This document shows positions 29,073-36,769 of a stretch of DNA of 64,000 nucleotides, piece by piece. The translations under genes were made by a program, and so were the position numbers. The stretch is taken from contig NZ_CP050451.1 in NCBI RefSeq assembly GCF_014171595.1, forward strand, positions 2,170,001 through 2,234,000. Direction: 5' to 3'. How positions within the stretch are numbered: position 1 is the stretch's first letter; each line of letters begins with the position of its first letter. The notes below the pieces were generated by a model. It did no database searches. It saw only the letters and a program-made list of their open reading frames with translations, and was not told where the DNA came from. Source of the DNA: Massilia sp. Se16.2.3. GTDB taxonomy: Bacteria > Pseudomonadota > Gammaproteobacteria > Burkholderiales > Burkholderiaceae_D.

Positions 29073-29411
29073 ATGGACATGAATCTGAACGAGCAACTGG
29101 CTGCCGACGTCCTCCTCGATGACAACGTCGAAGCTGCCGCGCCTGTACGCAACCCGCGCCTGCCGCAAATGATGCGCCGCATCCCCGTGACGCTGACGCT
29201 GGAAGTGGGCTCGGCCCGCATCTCGCTGCAGGACCTGATGGACCTGGGCCCGGCCAGCGTGCTGCCGCTCGACTCGGTCGCTGGCGAGCCGCTGGTCCTG
29301 AAAGTGAACGGCGCCGCCATCGGCCGCGCCGAAGTGGTGGTGGCGGGCGAGCAGTACGGCCTGAAAGTGATCGACCTCGACGGCCTGAACCTGGACCTGA
29401 TCGCCCCATGA
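29073..29411 (+). CDS. fliN: Motor switch protein FliN
   Basis: 112-aa C-ring protein with a single SpoA domain: IPVTLTLEVGSARISLQDLMDLGPASVLPLDSVAGEPLVLKVNG, then IGRAEVVVAGEQYGLKVIDL. The ATG follows the fliM stop directly and the end overlaps fliP (ATGA). No fliO lies between fliN and fliP. Confidence 0.95.
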   Translation: MDMNLNEQLAADVLLDDNVEAAAPVRNPRLPQMMRRIPVTLTLEVGSARISLQDLMDLGPASVLPLDSVAGEPLVLKVNGAAIGRAEVVVAGEQYGLKVIDLDGLNLDLIAP

Positions 29412-30157
29412 CCCTGAGCCGTCGCATGACCGCAGCGGCCGGCGTCGCGGCTGCACTCCTTCTGATCTCCGTTCCCGCCAGCGCCGCCGACGTACTGGCC
29501 GGCGTCATTCCGGGCGCGAAGTCCGGTCTCTCCGTCAAATCGCAGATCCTGGTCCTCATGACCCTGCTCGGGCTCCTGCCCGTGCTCGTCATGATGATGA
29601 CCAGTTTTACGCGCTTCGTGATCGTGCTGTCCCTGCTGCGCCAGGCCCTCGGCCTGCAACAGGGCCTGCCCAGCCGCGTCATTACCGGCATCGCCCTGAT
29701 CCTCACCCTGCTGGTGATGCGTCCGATCGGCGTGCAGGTGTGGAACGAAGCCTTCGTGCCCTACGACCGCGACCAGATCGGCCTCGAGCAGGCCCTGGCA
29801 ACGGCCGAGAAGCCGCTGTCGCGCTTCATGCTGGCCCAGACCAGCAAGAGCGCGCTGGCACAGGTGGCGCACCTGGCCGGCGAAGCCCCGTCGATGAAGC
29901 CGGAAGACCGCTCCTTTGTCGTCAAGCTGGCCGCCTTCGTGCTGTCCGAACTGAAGACCGCGTTCCAGATCGGCGCGATGCTGTTCATCCCCTTCCTCAT
30001 CATCGACCTGGTGGTCTCGTCGGTGCTGATGGCAATGGGCATGATGATGCTCTCGCCCCTGGTGATCTCGCTGCCGTTCAAGCTGCTGCTGTTCGTGCTC
30101 GTCGATGGCTGGACGCTGACCGTCAACACGCTCGTGGGCTCGATCCACGGTTACTAG
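29408..30157 (+). CDS. fliP: Flagellar export gate protein FliP
   Basis: Core subunit of the FliPQR gate, 249 aa. A cleavable signal peptide (1-26, ends ASA) precedes the conserved block VLMTLLGLLPVLVMMMTSFTRFVIVLSLLRQALG and C-terminal helices ELKTAFQIGAMLFIPFLIIDLVVSSVLMAMGMMML. Intact. Confidence 0.96.
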   Translation: MTLSRRMTAAAGVAAALLLISVPASAADVLAGVIPGAKSGLSVKSQILVLMTLLGLLPVLVMMMTSFTRFVIVLSLLRQALGLQQGLPSRVITGIALILTLLVMRPIGVQVWNEAFVPYDRDQIGLEQALATAEKPLSRFMLAQTSKSALAQVAHLAGEAPSMKPEDRSFVVKLAAFVLSELKTAFQIGAMLFIPFLIIDLVVSSVLMAMGMMMLSPLVISLPFKLLLFVLVDGWTLTVNTLVGSIHGY

Positions 30158-30169
30158 ATAAACCTCTTC

Positions 30170-30184
30170 ATGAGTCCTGCTTAA
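30170..30184 (+). other. Duplicated fliQ start forming a 4-codon mini-ORF
   Basis: ATGAGTCC occurs at 30170 and again at the fliQ start (30184). The first copy opens a mini-ORF, ATG AGT CCT GCT TAA, whose stop overlaps the fliQ ATG as TAATG. It may couple translation or be a small duplication; the two ATGs are not in the same frame. Confidence 0.4.
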
Positions 30185-30453
30185 TGAGTCCCGATATCGC
30201 AGTCGACCTGGTCGCCGAAGCCTTGCGCGTGGTGATGCTGCTGGTGCTGGTGCTGGTGGTGCCGGGCCTGCTCGTCGGCCTGCTGGTCGCACTGGTGCAG
30301 GCCGCTACCCAGATCAACGAGCAAACCCTGAGCTTCCTTCCACGCCTGCTCGTGACGCTGGTCGCGCTGATCCTGGCCGGCCACTGGATGACCGGCTACC
30401 TGATGGACTACTGCGTGTCGGTGTTCCAGCGCGCCGCCACCATCGCAAGCTAA
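30184..30453 (+). CDS. fliQ: Flagellar export gate protein FliQ
   Basis: 89-aa two-helix gate subunit. Starts MSPDIAVDLVAEALRVVMLLVLVLVVPGLLVGLLVALVQAATQINEQTLSFLPRLL, the standard FliQ profile. Lies 26 bp after fliP and 3 bp before the GTG start of fliR. Confidence 0.95.
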   Translation: MSPDIAVDLVAEALRVVMLLVLVLVVPGLLVGLLVALVQAATQINEQTLSFLPRLLVTLVALILAGHWMTGYLMDYCVSVFQRAATIAS

Positions 30454-30456
30454 AGC

Positions 30457-31233
30457 GTGGAATTAGTCAACTACCTGCTGCCCCTGATCGGCGCGCTGTG
30501 GTGGCCGTTCTGCCGCATCATGGCGCTGCTGTCCTCGGCCCCTGCCATCGGTGAGGGCGCGGTACCGATTCCCGTGCGCGCGCTGCTGTCGATGGTGCTG
30601 GCCTTCCTGATGCTGCCCCTCACCAAAGGCATGCCGATGCCCGACCCGTTCTCGCTGCACGGCGTGGTCGCCATGTTCGAACAGGCGGTCATCGGCGGCG
30701 TGCTGGGCTTCGCCCTGCAGTTCGCCACTTCCGCCGTATCGATGCTGGGCTTCCTGGCCTCGAGCCAGATCGGCTTTTCGATGGCGCAGATGAACGACCC
30801 CGTCAACGGCCAGCAGTCCGACGTGATCTCCAGCGTGCTGTCGCTGGTGGCCATCTTTGTCTTCTTCGCCATCGACGGCCACCTGGTGCTGGCCAGCGTG
30901 CTGGGGCAGAGCTTCAAGGCCTGGCCGGTGGGGCAGGGCCTGGGGCCGCTGGTGCTGCAGACGGTGGCGCTGAACCTCGGCTGGGTGTTCGCCGCGGCGA
31001 TGCTCCTCGCCTTGCCGATCGTGTTCTCGACGATGGTCGTGCAGATCGGCATGGGCTTTCTCAACCGCGTGGCACCCTCGCTGAATCTGTTCTCGCTGGG
31101 CTTTTCGCTGGTGACCGTATTCGGCCTGATGATGCTGGTGCAGCTGGTGCGCTTCATCCCCGAACACTACATCCAGCTGACCAACGCCGTACTCGAGATG
31201 CTGCAACAACAGATGAAGGCACCCCATGGCTGA
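30457..31233 (+). CDS. fliR: Flagellar export gate protein FliR
   Basis: 258-aa membrane protein of the export gate, reading from a GTG codon. FliR features are ALWWPFCRIMALLSSAPAIGEGAVPIPVRALLSMVLAFLMLP, GVLGFALQFATSAVSMLGFLASSQIGFSMAQMNDP, and the C-terminal helix LNLFSLGFSLVTVFGLMML. The end overlaps flhB by 8 bp. Confidence 0.95.
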   Translation: MELVNYLLPLIGALWWPFCRIMALLSSAPAIGEGAVPIPVRALLSMVLAFLMLPLTKGMPMPDPFSLHGVVAMFEQAVIGGVLGFALQFATSAVSMLGFLASSQIGFSMAQMNDPVNGQQSDVISSVLSLVAIFVFFAIDGHLVLASVLGQSFKAWPVGQGLGPLVLQTVALNLGWVFAAAMLLALPIVFSTMVVQIGMGFLNRVAPSLNLFSLGFSLVTVFGLMMLVQLVRFIPEHYIQLTNAVLEMLQQQMKAPHG

Positions 31234-32365
31234 AGGCGCGGGTGGCGACAAGACAGAAAAAGCCTCGGCCCAGAAGCTCCGGAAGGCACGCGAGGAAGGC
31301 CAGGTCGTCCGTTCGAAAGACCTGTCCACCGCGATCGGGGTCCTGGTCAGTCTGAAGCTGTTCGTGCTGATGGTGCCGACCTACCTGGAATCGTTCAGAG
31401 CCCTGTTTCGCCTTGTGTTCGTCCCTTTGGGCGAGACCGGCGCGATGGAAAATGCGATGTCGGTGGTCTTCATGGCCGCGACGCTGCTGCTGGTGAAGAT
31501 GGTGCTGCCGCTGGCGGCGGTCCCGGTGGCGATCGTGATCGGCGGCCTGGTGCCGGGCGGTTGGGTCATGAGCGGCAAGAACCTGATGCCGAAAATGTCG
31601 CGCCTGAACCCGATGACGAACCTGGGCAACCTGGTCTCGCAAAAGCATGCGATCGGCTTGGCGACCTCGATCGCGAAAGCCGTGGTGCTCGGCATCGTGC
31701 TGGTGCACGTGATGCGGTCAAGCGTGTCGGGCTATGTCGAGCTGCAGCGCCTGCCCCTGGGCGACGCCATCCTGCGCGGCAGTTCCATGATGTTCGATGC
31801 GCTCATGGCGCTCGTTGCCGTGTTCGTGATCTTCGCCGTGCTCGACGTGCCGATCCAGGCCTTCCAGTTCGCGAAAAACCAGCGCATGAGCAAGCAGGAA
31901 CAGAAGGAAGAACACAAGACCAGCGAAGGCCGCCCGGAAGTGAAGCAGCGCATCCGCCAGCTGCAGCACCAGCTGGCGCGGCGCAGCGTGAACAAGACGG
32001 TGCCGACGGCCGACGTCGTGATCGTCAACCCGGAACACTATGCGGTGGCGCTGAAGTACGACACCGACCGCGCCGAAGCCCCTTATGTCGTGGCCAAGGG
32101 CGTCGACGAGATGGCGCTGTACATCAAGCGCGTCGCGGCCCAGCACAAGGTCGAGACATTGACGCTGCCGCCGCTGGCGCGCGCGATCTATAACACCAGC
32201 CAGGTGCAGCAGCAGATTCCCGCCCAGTTGTACCAGGCGGTGTCGCAGGTGCTGAACTATGTGCTGCAATTGAATGCTTTCCGTGATGGCCGGCGCCAGG
32301 CGCCCCCGCGGATCCCGACCGATGTGGCCGTGCCACACCATTTGAGCGAGGTAACACCTTCATGA
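31226..32365 (+). CDS. flhB: Export substrate-switch protein FlhB (NPEH cleavage site)
   Basis: 379 aa: an N-terminal Lys/Arg/Glu-rich segment (DKTEKASAQKLRKAREEGQVVRSKDLS), four membrane helices, then the cytoplasmic self-cleaving domain. The autocleavage motif is NPEH (Asn at residue 268) instead of the usual NPTH; the cleaved N-P bond and the His are kept. The C-tail after PLARAIYNTSQVQQQIPAQLYQAV is Pro-rich. FliK binds here to stop hook growth. flhA overlaps by ATGA. Confidence 0.95.
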   Translation: MAEGAGGDKTEKASAQKLRKAREEGQVVRSKDLSTAIGVLVSLKLFVLMVPTYLESFRALFRLVFVPLGETGAMENAMSVVFMAATLLLVKMVLPLAAVPVAIVIGGLVPGGWVMSGKNLMPKMSRLNPMTNLGNLVSQKHAIGLATSIAKAVVLGIVLVHVMRSSVSGYVELQRLPLGDAILRGSSMMFDALMALVAVFVIFAVLDVPIQAFQFAKNQRMSKQEQKEEHKTSEGRPEVKQRIRQLQHQLARRSVNKTVPTADVVIVNPEHYAVALKYDTDRAEAPYVVAKGVDEMALYIKRVAAQHKVETLTLPPLARAIYNTSQVQQQIPAQLYQAVSQVLNYVLQLNAFRDGRRQAPPRIPTDVAVPHHLSEVTPS

Positions 32366-34455
32366 ATTCGATGAACGCTTTCATCGCCGAGCTGCGCCGC
32401 CAGAAATACGCGGCGCCCGTCTTCATCCTGCTGCTGCTCGGGATGATCATGCTGCCGCTGCCGCCGGTGCTGCTCGACGTCCTGTTCACCTTCAACATCG
32501 TGCTCGCGCTGATCGTGATCACCGTCGCCGTGTCGGCCAAGCGGCCGCTCGACTTCTCGGTGTTCCCGACCGTGATCCTCGGTACCACGCTGATGCGCCT
32601 GGCGCTGAACGTGGCGTCCACGCGCGTCGTGCTGCTGCACGGGCACGAAGGCACGCACGCTGCCGGTAACGTCATCGAGTCCTTCGGTAACGTCGTCATT
32701 GGCGGTAACTTCGTCGTCGGCCTGGTGGTGTTCGTCATCCTGATGATCATCAACTTCGTCGTCGTGACCAAGGGTTCGGAACGTATCTCGGAAGTGTCGG
32801 CGCGCTTTACGCTCGACGCGCTGCCGGGCAAGCAGATGGCGATCGACGCCGACCTGAACGCGGGCCTGATCAACCAGGAAAAAGCCACCCAGCGCAGGAA
32901 GGACGTCGCTGCAGAAGCAGACTTCTACGGCGCCATGGACGGTGCCTCGAAGTTCGTGCGCGGCGACGCCATCGCTTCGATCCTCATCCTCATCATCAAC
33001 CTGATCGGCGGTATTGCCATCGGCGCGCTGATGTACGACCTGCCGCTCGGCGATGCCTTCCGCGTCTATGCGCTGCTGACCATCGGCGACGGCCTGGTCG
33101 CCCAGATCCCTGCGCTGCTGCTGTCGGCCGCGGCCGCGATTCTCGTCACCCGCATCGGCGAGGCCGGTGACCTCGACAAGCAGGTTGGTAGCCAGCTGCT
33201 GGCGCAGCCTGCGGTGCTGTTCTCGGCTGCCGGCGTGATGGTCATCCTGGCCCTGGTGCCAGGCATGCCGAAGCTGGTCTTTTTTGTCTTCGCCGCAGCC
33301 CTTGGCTATGCCGGCTGGCGCCTCTCGCAGCGCGTGGCCCCGTCCGACAATGCCGGCGTGGCCGCCATCGAAGCGGCCCTGCGCGACGAGCGCGCGCCCG
33401 ACCTCGACTGGCAGCAGCTGCCGGTGGTGCAGCCGATCTCGGTGGCCGTCGGCTACAAGCTGGTCGGCATGGTCGACAAGGCGCAGGGCGAGCAGCTCAC
33501 CAAGCGCATCAAGGGCATCCGCCAGAGCCTGTCCGAATCGATGGGCGTGCTGTTACCAGGCATCGGCGTGCGCGACGACCTGGCCCTGCGACCGGCGCAG
33601 TATTCGGTCAGCCTGTCCGGCGTGGTCGTGGCCGAAGGGGAGGTGCATCCCGAGCACCTGATGGCGATTCCGTCGCCGAACGTCTACGGCGAGATCGACG
33701 GCATTCCGGGCCTGGAACCTGCCTACGGCATGGCCGTGACCTGGATCGAACCGCAGCAGAAGGGCGAGGCGCTCGGCCTGGGCTACCAGGTGGTGGAAGT
33801 GCCGAGCGTGATCGCGACCCACTGCTCGAAAGTGATCCGCGACCACCTGCACGAACTGTTCCGCCACGAAGACGTGCCGGCGCTGATGGAGCGCCTGACC
33901 GCCCTGTCGCCGAAGCTGGCCGGTTCGCTGGAAAAGGCATTGAACCATACGCAGCTGCTGCGCGTGTTCCGCGTGCTGCTGGCCGAAGGCGTGTCGCTGA
34001 AGGACATCGTCGTCATCGGCACCACGCTGCTCGACGCGTCGGAGACGACCAAGGATCCGATCCTGCTGGCGGCCGAAGTGCGCTGCGCGCTGCGGCGCCA
34101 GATCGTCTCGAACATGTTCGGCAAGAAGAAGGACATGCCGGCCTTTAACCTGTCGGCCGAACTCGAGAACATGCTGCTAGGGTCGCTCAACCAGGCACGC
34201 CAGAGCGGCGGCGGCAAGGTGGCGCTCGATAACTACCCGATCGACCCGCAGCTGCTGTCGCAACTGCAGATCAACATGCCGGTCGCGCGCGAGCAGATGA
34301 AGCAGCAGCATACGCCGCCGCTCCTGCTGGTGCTGCCGCAGGTGCGCCCGCTGCTGGCGCGCTACGCCAAGCTGTTCGCGCCGGGCCTGTCGGTGCTGTC
34401 GTATAACGAGATTCCCGAGAACCGGGAAGTGTCGATCGTGGGGACGGTGGGCTAA
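32362..34455 (+). CDS. flhA: Flagellar export platform protein FlhA
   Basis: 697 aa, intact. An eight-helix membrane half, FHIPEP-family block (PLDFSVFPTVILGTTLMRLALNVASTR, VTKGSERISEVSARFTLDALPGKQMAIDADLNAGLI) and the cytoplasmic nonameric ring domain to the end. Drives proton-coupled export. Last gene of the fliMNPQR-flhBA run; a REP-like pair follows and no terminator hairpin with T-run is seen. Confidence 0.97.
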   Translation: MNSMNAFIAELRRQKYAAPVFILLLLGMIMLPLPPVLLDVLFTFNIVLALIVITVAVSAKRPLDFSVFPTVILGTTLMRLALNVASTRVVLLHGHEGTHAAGNVIESFGNVVIGGNFVVGLVVFVILMIINFVVVTKGSERISEVSARFTLDALPGKQMAIDADLNAGLINQEKATQRRKDVAAEADFYGAMDGASKFVRGDAIASILILIINLIGGIAIGALMYDLPLGDAFRVYALLTIGDGLVAQIPALLLSAAAAILVTRIGEAGDLDKQVGSQLLAQPAVLFSAAGVMVILALVPGMPKLVFFVFAAALGYAGWRLSQRVAPSDNAGVAAIEAALRDERAPDLDWQQLPVVQPISVAVGYKLVGMVDKAQGEQLTKRIKGIRQSLSESMGVLLPGIGVRDDLALRPAQYSVSLSGVVVAEGEVHPEHLMAIPSPNVYGEIDGIPGLEPAYGMAVTWIEPQQKGEALGLGYQVVEVPSVIATHCSKVIRDHLHELFRHEDVPALMERLTALSPKLAGSLEKALNHTQLLRVFRVLLAEGVSLKDIVVIGTTLLDASETTKDPILLAAEVRCALRRQIVSNMFGKKKDMPAFNLSAELENMLLGSLNQARQSGGGKVALDNYPIDPQLLSQLQINMPVAREQMKQQHTPPLLLVLPQVRPLLARYAKLFAPGLSVLSYNEIPENREVSIVGTVG

Positions 34456-34460
34456 CAGCA

Positions 34461-34529
34461 CCGCGTGGGCACAGGCGCCCACCCTGCGAAGCCGGTCACA
34501 AGCAGGGTGGGGGCCCCGAGCCCACGCCG
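34461..34529. repeat. REP-like inverted pair, locus C
   Basis: An inverted copy (34461-34488, CCGCGTGGGC to CACCCTGCG) and a forward copy (34502-34529, GCAGGGTGGG to GCCCACGCCG) lie between the convergent ends of flhA and the FliK-like gene. They are degenerate relative to loci A and B. Confidence 0.65.
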
Positions 34530-34543
34530 TCACGCAACCCGCG

Positions 34544-35376
34544 CTACCCCTGCGCCGGCAACACCAGCGCCATCTCCGCCACCGCCCTGAACACGGGCAG
34601 CGTCAGCACATCCGCCGCCGCATCGGCTGCCACCACGGCATGCGCCGACCCCGGCGGCAATACGGCGTCGACGAAACTCCAGCGCACCACCACCAGCCCG
34701 GCACGCTCGACGGCCGCCTCGAGCGCCGGCTGGATCGCGCGCAGCCGTGCCGGGCGACCGCGCCCGGCGCCGCCATCTCGATCGCCACGCCGCCAGGCAC
34801 CGGCTCGACCTGCAGCGCCACCTGCGTGCCATCGGCCAGTTCCAGCTCCAGGCGCAATGCCGCGCGCGGACGCTTCCTGCGGCCGGACGAGCCGTCAGCC
34901 GGCTGGCGCAGCACCTGCAAATGCTGGTCGCGCGCGCTGCCAGCGTGCACCGTGAAGCGCCACGGATCGGCAGGCAATACATGGCCCTCCAGCGCACGGC
35001 CCGGTACGCGTCCGTCCTGTGCCAGCACCAGTGCGGCCGGCGGCAGCGCCGCGCGTGCGCGCAGTTCGCGGTCGACCAAACTGGCGCCGTAGTTGCCGAC
35101 CATCGAACGCCAGGCCCCGGCCAGCGTACGCCCGTCCTGCGTAAAAACTCAGCTGGCGCGACATGAAAACCTGGTCGGGACGCATTGCCGCGCCATCCGC
35201 CTGGAGCGGCACCCCGGCGGCGGGGGGACGGGCACCGACTGCGGCAAGGGCAGCTCGGCCTCGGCAGTCGCGGCGAAGACGGCGGAGCCGACCGGCGACA
35301 ACGCCGGCACCGCGCCCACCTGCAGCGATGGGGAAGACGGCGGAAGCAGCGGGACAATCGAGGGAATACTGTTCAT
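34544..35376 (-). CDS. FliK-like hypothetical protein behind flagellin (several frameshifts)
   Basis: About 277 aa after repairing three indels (near 35225, 35145 and 34755). The N-terminus (MNSIPSIVPLLPP) is Pro/Ala-rich. A middle helix MRPDQVFMSRQLSFLRQDGRTLAGAWRSMVGNYGAS is followed by a beta-rich C-terminal part (LRLELELADGTQVALQVEPVPGGVAIEM..LRAIQPALEAAVERAGLVVVRWSF) that looks like the FliK C-terminal fold. It follows fliC on the same strand but beyond a terminator, with its ATG 17 bp past that hairpin. Function unknown; a second hook-length or filament-associated factor is inference. Confidence 0.5.
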
Positions 35377-35392
35377 GAGCGATCCCAAAATG

Positions 35393-35422
35393 AAAAAGGC
35401 CAGCCGAACAAGCGGCTGGCCC
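35393..35422 (-). terminator. Rho-independent terminator of fliC
   Basis: A perfect 9-bp stem GGCCAGCCG/CGGCTGGCC with a 6-base loop is followed on the minus strand by five T, about 40 bp after the flagellin stop. Confidence 0.85.
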
Positions 35423-35462
35423 TCGAGATTCCCAACTAGAGGCTAGTTGAGGGAAGCCGTGA

Positions 35463-36362
35463 TTACTGCAGGAGCGACATGACCATCGACGACATCTGGT
35501 TGGTCTGCTTCAGCATCGCGGTACCGGCTTGCATCAGCATCTGGTTCGAGGTCATCTTCGCGCTTTCCGTTGCGAAGTCGACGTCCATGATACGGCCAGC
35601 GGCGTTCTGCGTGTTGGTGCTGATGTTCGACAGGTTGTTGTAGACGTGGTCCAGACGGTTCGAGACAGCACCGATCTTCGAGCGCAGGGCGCTGACGGAG
35701 TCGATCGAGTCCGACAGATCCTGGATCGTCAGGTTGGCGGCGGTGGCGCCGGCAGCTGCGTCGGTGCCGCTGATTTCGGTGCCGGTAGCGGATGCGCCGG
35801 CGGCGGTGCCACCTGCGAAGCGGCTCGAACCCAGCAGCAGCTTGGCGTGCACGTCGGTCAGTTCGGTGGTGAAGTTACCGCTCATCGTCTCAGCCTTGTC
35901 GGCGCCGATCTGGAAGGTGACCGATGCTTTCAGCTTGCCGGTGTCCTTGTTCAGCAGGGTGGTGCCGCCGAACTTGGTGTTCTTCATGATGTTCGACAGT
36001 TCGTCAGCCAGCGAGTCGAATTCCGATTGCATGGCGGTCTGGTCGTCCTTCGACGACGAGCCGTCGGCTGCCTGGGTGGCCAGGTCTTTCATGCGCAGCA
36101 GGATGTTGCCGGTTTCGTCGAGCGCGCCTTCGGCGGTCTGCAGCATCGAGATCGAATTCTGGGTGTTACGCATTGCGACGGCCATGCCGCTGGTCTGCGA
36201 CTTCAGGCGGGTGGCGATCTGCAGGCCGGCTGCGTCGTCCATTGCCGAGTTGATGCGGTAGCCGGTCGAGAGGCGGGTCATCGAGGTCGACAGCTTCGAC
36301 TGGGTGGTCGACAGCGAGTTTTGTGCGGACAGCGAGGCGGCGTTGGTGTGAAGGCTCAGCAT
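35463..36362 (-). CDS. fliC: Flagellin
   Basis: Filament subunit, 299 aa. The N-terminal D0/D1 (MLSLHTNAASLSAQNSL, STGYRINSAMDDAAGLQIATRLKSQ) and C-terminal D1/D0 (NLSNISTNTQNAAGRIMDVDFATESAKMTSNQMLMQAGTAMLKQTNQ) are fully conserved. The surface domain is short and Ala/Gly/Ser/Thr-rich (SRFAGGTAAGASATGTE), offering many possible O-glycosylation sites. It is a single-gene unit with its own terminator. The glycan genes at 36770-43307 start just upstream on the other strand. Confidence 0.97.
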   Translation of the reverse strand: MLSLHTNAASLSAQNSLSTTQSKLSTSMTRLSTGYRINSAMDDAAGLQIATRLKSQTSGMAVAMRNTQNSISMLQTAEGALDETGNILLRMKDLATQAADGSSSKDDQTAMQSEFDSLADELSNIMKNTKFGGTTLLNKDTGKLKASVTFQIGADKAETMSGNFTTELTDVHAKLLLGSSRFAGGTAAGASATGTEISGTDAAAGATAANLTIQDLSDSIDSVSALRSKIGAVSNRLDHVYNNLSNISTNTQNAAGRIMDVDFATESAKMTSNQMLMQAGTAMLKQTNQMSSMVMSLLQ

Positions 36363-36450
36363 GTTGGGCTCCAGTGTTTGGTTGGTGTCAGAAGGAGCAG
36401 TTCATCTGCTCTCACAAGTACAAGACGACCGTGCTCAGCAATTCATTAAG

Positions 36451-36460
36451 TGCCGTACGG
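36451..36460 (-). promoter_or_regulatory. CCGTACGGCA element upstream of fliC
   Basis: Same 10-mer, same orientation relative to the gene, as at 28076-28085 upstream of fliM. Confidence 0.25.
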
Positions 36461-36646
36461 AAATTTCTTTAAATTTTTTTTTGTGAACAAAATGAGAAGA
36501 GCGCCGGGGATGACGGGATTGACGGGCTGTCAAGGATATCGCTACGGGGCAAGCAGGCGGCAATGCCGGCCATGGCGTTTGTGACATCAAATGCGCGACG
36601 AGTGTCGCGTCCCGCCCAAGAATTGTGTCTTCCGCTGCGCTATATA

Positions 36647-36676
36647 TTGCCGCACGTAAATAGCGCCACCTATAAT
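36647..36676 (+). promoter_or_regulatory. Sigma70-like promoter of the TPR-glycosyltransferase gene
   Basis: TTGCCG, 18-bp spacer, TATAAT; about 90 bp before the ATG at 36770. Confidence 0.5.
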
Positions 36677-36769
36677 AAAGGGCGCGTAACGACAGCCCCG
36701 GTGCTTTCCGCCTCTTGTCCGCCTCCCGCGGTGCGGCGCGCGGCCCGCCCACCCATCTCCCTATAGACC

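Larger units (their letters stand above)
36363..36769. promoter_or_regulatory. fliC / TPR-glycosyltransferase divergent intergenic region
   Basis: 407 bp without a gene. Toward fliC lies an A/T-rich stretch with TTTAAAG at 36465-36471 (minus), then CCGTACGGCA (36451-36460); spacing and sequence fit sigma28 only loosely, so I do not call the promoter exactly. Toward the plus strand there is a good sigma70-type promoter at 36647-36676. Confidence 0.5.

Noticed and set aside
3699..35376. Interpretation that the flagellar locus is decaying into pseudogenes
   Set aside because: The indels also hit unrelated genes, sit largely at G/C runs, include frame-restoring pairs, and conserved residues continue in the shifted frame; sequence error is simpler.
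36363..36520. Exact sigma28 promoter for fliC
   Set aside because: TTTAAAG and a GCACTTAA-like box are present, but the -10 match and spacing are too poor to assign.
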